Shown here: positions 14,692 to 18,602 of the stretch, one piece after another
Numbering within the stretch: the stretch's first letter is position 1
Layout: every line of letters begins with the position of its first letter
DNA from: Chloroflexi bacterium UBA6265
GTDB lineage: Bacteria; Chloroflexota; Chloroflexia; Thermomicrobiales; UBA6265
NCBI GenBank assembly: GCA_002440805.1
Contig: DJVD01000080.1
Span: 376-18,977, forward strand
Length of the DNA stretch: 18,602 nt
Direction: 5' to 3'
Position numbers and translations under genes: made by a program
The notes under the pieces: model-generated
Databases searched by the model: none
Told to the model about the DNA's origin: nothing
Seen by the model: only the letters and a program-made list of their open reading frames with translations

Positions 14692-15708
14692 TTGTTGCAA
14701 ACACCCGAATTTACCATTACCAAAGTTGAAGAGGGACGCAACTACGGTCGTTTTCAGGTAGAGCCTCTTGAGCCAGGCTATGGCACCACCATGGGGAACA
14801 GCCTGCGCCGCATTTTGCTGCGCAGCCTCGAGGGGTGTGCCGTATCCCGCATTCGCGTGGATAACGTCTGGCATGAGTTTGCAACCATTGCCGGTGTGCG
14901 TGAAGACGTCACCGAAATTGTGTTGAACCTGAAGGCGGTTCGGTTGCGCCAAATTACCGAACTGCATGGCGATGTACGTGCTCACCTGTATGTGCGTAAC
15001 GATAACGACGGCGAGCGAGTAATCACCGCCGACGATATCGAATGGCCGGTAGAAGTAGAGCTGGTGAACCCGGATCTGCCGATTGCCACCCTTACCGAGC
15101 GCGATGCCGTGATCGATATGGATCTGTGGATCAGCCGCGGCCAGGGCTACAAGCAGGCCGAGGTGCAGGAAACTGTTGCCCTAGGTGAAATCCCGATCGA
15201 TTCGATCTTCACTCCGATCGAGCGCGTGAACTACGTGATCGAGCAGACCCGCGTGGGTTCGGATGTGGATTACGATCGCCTTATTCTCGAGATTCTGACG
15301 GATGGCACGGTTGAGCCCGAAGATGCGCTTTCCCACGCCGCCCAGATTCTCATGGCCCATGCCCGCGTGTTCGCCGAGTTCACGCAGCCTGCGCCGCTGG
15401 AATCTGCCGAGAACATGATTCCGGAAGAAGTTCAGAACAAGCCATTGGCTGACCTCGGGCTTTCTCCGCGCGTGCTGAACGCACTGCGCAGCAAGCAGAT
15501 CGACAAGGTGGGCCAGGTGCTCACCATGGATCCCGATCAGCTTTTGTCCATTCGAAATTTTGGTCCTCGCTCCATGGGAGAGCTCCGCGAGAAAATGGCC
15601 GAATTCGGCTACTTGCCGGAGGGTTCGGTTGAGAGCTTTGCTGGTGATGCCAGCGAAGAGGACATCGATTTTGCGAGCGCCATTGGCGCCGCGGAAGAGG
15701 AGGCCTAG
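14692..15708 (+). CDS. rpoA: DNA-directed RNA polymerase subunit alpha
   Basis: Alpha dimerises to start RNA polymerase assembly and contacts UP elements and activators. The N-terminal domain (about residues 1-230) has YGRFQVEPLEPGYGTTMGNSLRRILL (18-43) and WHEFATIAGVREDVTEIVLNLK (60-81). A linker leads to the C-terminal domain (about 255-315), with LADLGLSPRVLNALRSKQIDKVGQV and the helix-hairpin-helix NFGPRSMGELREKM. An acidic tail closes the 338-residue protein, a normal length. The start is taken as TTG 14692 because of the GAGGAGG 8 nt upstream; GTG 14656 would add 12 residues. It is followed after 2 bp by rplQ; rpsD, normally its upstream neighbour, is missing. Confidence 0.96.
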   Translation: MLQTPEFTITKVEEGRNYGRFQVEPLEPGYGTTMGNSLRRILLRSLEGCAVSRIRVDNVWHEFATIAGVREDVTEIVLNLKAVRLRQITELHGDVRAHLYVRNDNDGERVITADDIEWPVEVELVNPDLPIATLTERDAVIDMDLWISRGQGYKQAEVQETVALGEIPIDSIFTPIERVNYVIEQTRVGSDVDYDRLILEILTDGTVEPEDALSHAAQILMAHARVFAEFTQPAPLESAENMIPEEVQNKPLADLGLSPRVLNALRSKQIDKVGQVLTMDPDQLLSIRNFGPRSMGELREKMAEFGYLPEGSVESFAGDASEEDIDFASAIGAAEEEA

Positions 15709-15710
15709 TC

Positions 15711-16064
15711 ATGAGGCATCAGAAATCCGGCCGTAAATTCGGCCGCAATCCAGCGCAGCGCAAGGCAATGTTCCGCCAGCAGGCGATCAGCCTGATCCTG
15801 AACGAGCGCATTGTCACCACCGAGGCCAAGGCCAAGGAGCTCCGCTCTGTCGTTGAGAAGCTGATCACCATTGCCCGTGAGGATACGTCCCACACCCGCA
15901 ATATCGTGATGAGCCGCCTTGATCATGAAAAGTCGGTTGATCGACTCTTCACTGAAGTTGCTCCCCGGTTCGAGGGGCAGCCCGGTGGCTACACCCGGAT
16001 GGCCAAGCTTGGCGTCCGCAAGGGTGATGGCGCACCAACCGTTCTTATCGAGTTTGTTGATTAG
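15711..16064 (+). CDS. rplQ: 50S ribosomal protein L17
   Basis: L17 is an early-assembling 50S protein near the tunnel exit. The 117-residue protein begins MRHQKSGRKFGRNPAQRKAMFRQQAISLILNERIVTTEAKAKELR, the family signature, and ends with GGYTRMAKLGVRKGDGAPTVLIEFVD. Length is normal for the short form. ATG 15711 is 2 bp after the rpoA stop and 7 nt after GAGGAGG (15697-15703), which is inside rpoA, so the two are probably coupled. It is the last gene of the alpha block. Confidence 0.98.
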   Translation: MRHQKSGRKFGRNPAQRKAMFRQQAISLILNERIVTTEAKAKELRSVVEKLITIAREDTSHTRNIVMSRLDHEKSVDRLFTEVAPRFEGQPGGYTRMAKLGVRKGDGAPTVLIEFVD

Positions 16065-16073
16065 TTGTGTGAT

Positions 16074-16102
16074 GAGTCGTCACCCTTCGGGGTGATCGGC
16101 TC
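16074..16102 (+). promoter_or_regulatory. UUCG-capped stem-loop, rplQ-truA spacer
   Basis: TCACCC (16080-16085) pairs with GGGTGA (16090-16095) around TTCG in the C(UUCG)G context. Beyond a one-base bulge (16096), GAGTCG (16074-16079) pairs with CGGCTC (16097-16102), one pair being a wobble, giving 12 bp in all. What follows has scattered T residues but no T-tract, so it is at best a weak terminator or attenuator at the end of the alpha block; it could be an mRNA 3'-end or processing element. Confidence 0.65.
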
Positions 16103-16127
16103 GTCGCTCGTTCCTGAACCTGCGATT

Positions 16128-16967
16128 ATGGCCACCACACTCAAACTCACCATCGCCTACGATGGTACGGATTTTGTTGGCAGCCAGAAACAAACAAACG
16201 GTCGCAGCGTACAGGAGGATCTGGAGACAGCAATCTCCGGGTTATTCGGTGAGGTTTGCCCAGTGAACCTTGCCGGCAGGACAGATTCGGGCGTTCACGC
16301 CGTTGGCCAGGTGGCCAGTGTGCACGATGGTCGCCCGCAGATGTCCGAGGCGCGCATGATCGAAGCGATCAACGCGCACCTGGCCAATGACCTTGCGGTA
16401 GTTGGCTGTGTGCGGGAGAGCGAGACCTTTCATGCGCGGTACGATGCGGTGTGGCGAGAATATCGCTATCGCATCTGGTGGGGTGTTCGGCAACCACTGC
16501 TGCGCCATCGGGCGTGGCAACGGTGGTCCGCACTTGACCTGGAGGCCATGGCCGAAGGGGCAGCGCACCTCACGGGCGAGGTAGACCTCGCGTCTTTTGC
16601 CGGGAACGGCATGGGCGTAACAGGAGCTCCCGCGCCCGGGAGGCGCGGAACGGTGCGAAACATCATGCATTGCTCGGTGTATCCGGTGCAGGCATGGTGG
16701 GGAACAGCACCCGCCGACGGGCACGGGGCGGAGATCCGGATCATTGCTGACGGATTCCTGCCGCAGGTTGTGCGCACTGTTGCAGGCGCACTCGCCGACG
16801 TAGGACGACACAAACGGTCTCCGGCATGGATTGGTGAGCTGATACAGGCAGCCGATCGCCAACAGGGACCACAAACGGCGCCGCCACAAGGGCTGATGCT
16901 CTGGCGAGTAGGGTACGGAAACGATATTCCTGATCCCGATCCGGTGGATGTGCGCAACGGGTTCTGA
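16128..16967 (+). CDS. truA: tRNA pseudouridine(38-40) synthase TruA
   Basis: TruA converts uridines 38-40 of the tRNA anticodon arm to pseudouridine. The catalytic aspartate is Asp53 in AGRTDSGVHAVGQ, with Ser where Ala is common after the Asp. KLTIAYDGTDFVGSQ (6-20) and TFHARYDAVWREYRYRIW (about 101-118) are typical; the C-terminal part has FLPQVVRTVAGALADVG, a variant of the usual FLxxMVRNxVG, and the closing TAPPQGLMLWRVGY. The 279-residue length is slightly above the usual 245-270. ATG 16128 is chosen because homology begins there, though no clear ribosome binding site precedes it; upstream in-frame TTG 16065 and GTG 16092 lie in or before the stem-loop. It links the alpha block to rplM-rpsI. 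Confidence 0.95.
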   Translation: MATTLKLTIAYDGTDFVGSQKQTNGRSVQEDLETAISGLFGEVCPVNLAGRTDSGVHAVGQVASVHDGRPQMSEARMIEAINAHLANDLAVVGCVRESETFHARYDAVWREYRYRIWWGVRQPLLRHRAWQRWSALDLEAMAEGAAHLTGEVDLASFAGNGMGVTGAPAPGRRGTVRNIMHCSVYPVQAWWGTAPADGHGAEIRIIADGFLPQVVRTVAGALADVGRHKRSPAWIGELIQAADRQQGPQTAPPQGLMLWRVGYGNDIPDPDPVDVRNGF

Positions 16968-16993
16968 ATCGGTCAGATACTCGATGAATCGGT
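16965..16993 (+). repeat. 9-bp direct repeat across the truA-rplM junction
   Basis: TGAATCGGT occurs at 16965-16973 (starting with the truA stop codon) and again at 16985-16993, exactly 20 bp apart. The spacing of about two helix turns would suit a DNA-binding protein, but two copies of nine bases can arise by chance. Confidence 0.5.
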
Positions 16994-17004
16994 AACGGGA
17001 GTAT
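16977..17004 (+). promoter_or_regulatory. Stem that could cover the rplM ribosome binding site
   Basis: ATACTC (16977-16982) is complementary to GAGTAT (16999-17004), which overlaps GGGAG (16997-17001), the ribosome binding site of rplM. The loop is 16 nt. In E. coli, L13 represses its own mRNA by binding the rplM leader; this stem is a candidate for comparable control, but is only 6 bp. Confidence 0.4.
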
Positions 17005-17009
17005 GTAAC

Positions 17010-17465
17010 GTGGATCGCAAGACCTACTCAGCCAAAGCTGCAGAATTTGAGCAGCGCAATTGGTACGTGGTCGATGCAGAGGGCATTACCCTCGGTCGAC
17101 TCGCCACAACTGTGGCAGCCACCCTGCGCGGCAAGCACAAACCAACCTACACACCGCACGTAGATACGGGCGACTTTGTGGTGGTAATCAATGCCGATAA
17201 GGTACGGGTTACCGGCCGCAAGGAAGTTCAAAAGAACTACTACTCGCACTCCATGTACAATGGCGGTCTCAAAACCACCAGCCTGAAGGACATGCGGGCG
17301 CGGCACCCGGAGCGCATTATCGAGCACGCAGTGCGCGGTATGCTGCCGGGCAGCAACCTCGGCCGCCAGCAGCTGAAGAAGCTGAAGGTATACGCCGGCC
17401 CACACCATCCGCACGAAGCAAACAGCCCGGCTGAGCTCGCGCTGGATGACACCGCAACGCGATAG
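17010..17465 (+). CDS. rplM: 50S ribosomal protein L13
   Basis: L13 is an early 50S assembly protein. The 151 residues hold [50 protein letters not shown] near the N-terminus, then [21 protein letters not shown] and the closing [31 protein letters not shown]. Length is close to the family (about 142-150). GTG 17010 is the start because GGGAG (16997-17001) lies 8 nt upstream and no ATG is near. It forms the standard pair with rpsI, which begins 10 bp later. Confidence 0.97.
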   Translation: MDRKTYSAKAAEFEQRNWYVVDAEGITLGRLATTVAATLRGKHKPTYTPHVDTGDFVVVINADKVRVTGRKEVQKNYYSHSMYNGGLKTTSLKDMRARHPERIIEHAVRGMLPGSNLGRQQLKKLKVYAGPHHPHEANSPAELALDDTATR

Positions 17466-17475
17466 GGGAGATTAC

Positions 17476-17892
17476 ATGAGCGATGCAACAACCGCCCCGA
17501 AGGGCCAGTTTTACTACGGCGTAGGCCGACGCAAGACCAGCGTTGCCCGCGTGCGCCTCTACCCGGGCACGGGTAGCGTCACCATCAATGGCAAGACATC
17601 GAACGATTACTTCGGTGGCCGCGCCTTGAACCAGATCCTGCTGGTTGCGCCGCTGCGCGCCACCCAGACCCTGGAGCGCTTCGATATCGTCGCCACCGTT
17701 GTCGGTGGTGGTGTTTCGGGCCAGGTCGGCGCCGTGGCTCACGGAATTGCCCGCGCCCTGCTGCGTTTCGATGCTGAACTTCGCCCGACACTGAAGAGCG
17801 AAGGCATGCTGACCCGCGATTCCCGCATGAAGGAACGCAAGAAGGTCGGACTCAAGCGCGCCCGCAAGGCGCCGCAGTACACCAAGCGCTAA
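17476..17892 (+). CDS. rpsI: 30S ribosomal protein S9
   Basis: S9 is a 30S head protein whose C-terminal tail reaches the P-site tRNA anticodon stem. The 138-residue protein has YYGVGRRKTSVARVRLYPGTGSVTINGK (13-40), LRFDAELRPTLKSEGMLTRDSRMKERKK and the tail KRARKAPQYTKR; the terminal Lys-Arg, which contacts tRNA, is present. ATG 17476 follows AGGGGAG (17464-17470); an earlier in-frame ATG at 17446 lies inside rplM and lacks homology. It is the last gene before a strong terminator. Confidence 0.97.
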   Translation: MSDATTAPKGQFYYGVGRRKTSVARVRLYPGTGSVTINGKTSNDYFGGRALNQILLVAPLRATQTLERFDIVATVVGGGVSGQVGAVAHGIARALLRFDAELRPTLKSEGMLTRDSRMKERKKVGLKRARKAPQYTKR

Positions 17893-17916
17893 TCCGCTAT
17901 TGGTTTCTGCAATCCC

Positions 17917-17956
17917 AAACGCCGCCGGAGCTCGTTCGCGAACCCGGCGGCGTTTT
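17917..17956 (+). terminator. Intrinsic terminator after rpsI
   Basis: AAACGCCGCCGG (17917-17928) pairs with CCGGCGGCGTTT (17944-17955), 12 bp of which nine are G-C rich, around a loop of about 15 nt that itself contains the palindrome GTTCGCGAAC (17934-17943). The 3' arm runs into TTTT, then GG and TG, then another TTTT (17961-17964). It ends the rplM-rpsI transcript and is the only clear intrinsic terminator in the window. Confidence 0.85.
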
Positions 17957-18042
17957 GGTGTTTTCGCGGTTCAGGAATTGCGCTACTGCTCATGTGTCGC
18001 ACCCGGCACCTTAACATAGCGACGTGATTACGGAGTATCCAC

Positions 18043-18602
18043 ATGACCACTGAAACCAGTAGCGATGATTCGCCAGCAGTACAACCAAACCGGCCAACCA
18101 TCGTCCTTACCGGCGCCACCGGGTATATCGGTGGTCGCCTGCTTGGTTTGCTCGAAGAGCAGGGCCATCATATCCGCTGTATCACCCGGCACCCGGAAAA
18201 CCTGCAAGGCAGGGTTGGCGAGAACACCGAGGTGGTAGCGGCGGATATGTTCGAGCCGGCTGAGCTTGAGCAGGCACTCGCGGGGGGCGATATCGCCTAT
18301 TACCTCGTCCACAGCATGGGGAATGCGGAGAATTTCGAGGAACGCGATCGCGAGGCGGCCAGGAATTTTGGCGAGGCCGCCAATCGGGCAGGCGTCAAAA
18401 GAATCATTTACCTGGGCGGTCTCGGTGAAGACGTGGATCAATCTCCCCACCTGCGCAGTCGCCAGGAAGTGGGACACGTGTTGCGAGCCTCGGGTGTTCC
18501 AGTGACCGAGTTTCGTGCCTCCGTGGTGCTTGGCTCCGGCAGCCTCTCCTTCGAACTCATCCGTGCGCTGGTAGAGCGTTTGCCCATCATGACGACGCCC
18601 AC
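18043..18602 (+). CDS. NAD(P)-binding SDR-type protein (partial; DUF2867-family-like)
   Basis: The frame from ATG 18043 stays open to the right edge (186 codons), so the C-terminus is missing. Residues 19-30 (TIVLTGATGYIG) form the Rossmann-fold first strand and glycine-rich nucleotide-binding loop of extended/atypical short-chain dehydrogenases. Later marks are DIAYYLVHSMGNAENFEERDREAARNF, KRIIYLGGLGE, LRSRQEVGHVLRASGVPVTEFRASVVLGSGSLSFELIR. This pattern is known to me from SDR proteins that end in a DUF2867 domain, whose substrate is unknown; that domain would be past the edge here. The first 17 residues are polar. GGAG (18032-18035) is 7 nt upstream. It lies after the terminator and is not part of the ribosomal transcript. 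Confidence 0.85.
   Translation, partial: MTTETSSDDSPAVQPNRPTIVLTGATGYIGGRLLGLLEEQGHHIRCITRHPENLQGRVGENTEVVAADMFEPAELEQALAGGDIAYYLVHSMGNAENFEERDREAARNFGEAANRAGVKRIIYLGGLGEDVDQSPHLRSRQEVGHVLRASGVPVTEFRASVVLGSGSLSFELIRALVERLPIMTTP

Noticed and set aside
16074..16110. Intrinsic terminator after rplQ
   Set aside because: The stem is strong, but no T-tract follows, so it is kept as a stem-loop of unknown role.
17957..18042. A promoter for the final oxidoreductase gene (TAACAT near 18012)
   Set aside because: No -35-like hexamer lies at a suitable distance; TTGCGC (17978) is 28 bp away.

Overview
The window is a bacterial ribosomal-protein supercluster, read entirely on the + strand, running from the 3' end of an EF-Tu gene to the 5' part of an unrelated oxidoreductase gene. 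The gene order (tuf, S10, spc and alpha operons, then truA-rplM-rpsI), zinc-type S14, a zinc-LID adenylate kinase, moderately high GC, strong GGAGG-like ribosome binding sites and the protein sequences of SecY, RpoA and the final NAD(P)-binding protein suggest a member of the Chloroflexota, perhaps near the Thermomicrobia. That placement is from recognition only and is tentative below phylum level.

Layout: tuf (3' end, 1-315); S10 block rpsJ-rplC-rplD-rplW-rplB-rpsS-rplV-rpsC-rplP-rpmC-rpsQ (386-5851); spc block rplN-rplX-rplE-rpsN-rpsH-rplF-rplR-rpsE-rpmD-rplO-secY-adk-map (5908-13408); alpha block rpmJ-rpsM-rpsK-rpoA-rplQ (13516-16064); truA-rplM-rpsI (16128-17892), closed by a strong intrinsic terminator (17917-17956); then a separate gene for an SDR-type NAD(P)-binding protein that runs off the right edge. 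Two genes usual in this neighbourhood are absent: infA (expected between map and rpmJ) and rpsD (expected between rpsK and rpoA). No stretch over 300 bases lacks a gene; the longest spacers are 150 bp (rpsI to the oxidoreductase gene) and 145 bp (rplX-rplE).

The genes work as a unit: together they supply about half of the ribosomal proteins, the protein-export channel SecY, adenylate kinase, methionine aminopeptidase for nascent-chain trimming, the RNA polymerase alpha subunit and a tRNA pseudouridine synthase. Tight couplings (rplV/rpsC, rplP/rpmC overlaps; 2-3 bp gaps at rplD/rplW, rpsE/rpmD, rplO/secY, rpoA/rplQ) indicate co-translation.

The protein content is ordinary housekeeping, and no new enzyme system was found. 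What is less ordinary is in the spacers. Those longer than about 40 bp nearly all hold a potential stem-loop, three of them capped by a C(UUCG)G tetraloop; several have alternative pairings that could cover the next ribosome binding site (clearest upstream of rpsK, rplF and rplM). A promoter-like element sits in the 3' end of map, where infA would otherwise begin. These are sequence-level observations without folding energies or expression data.
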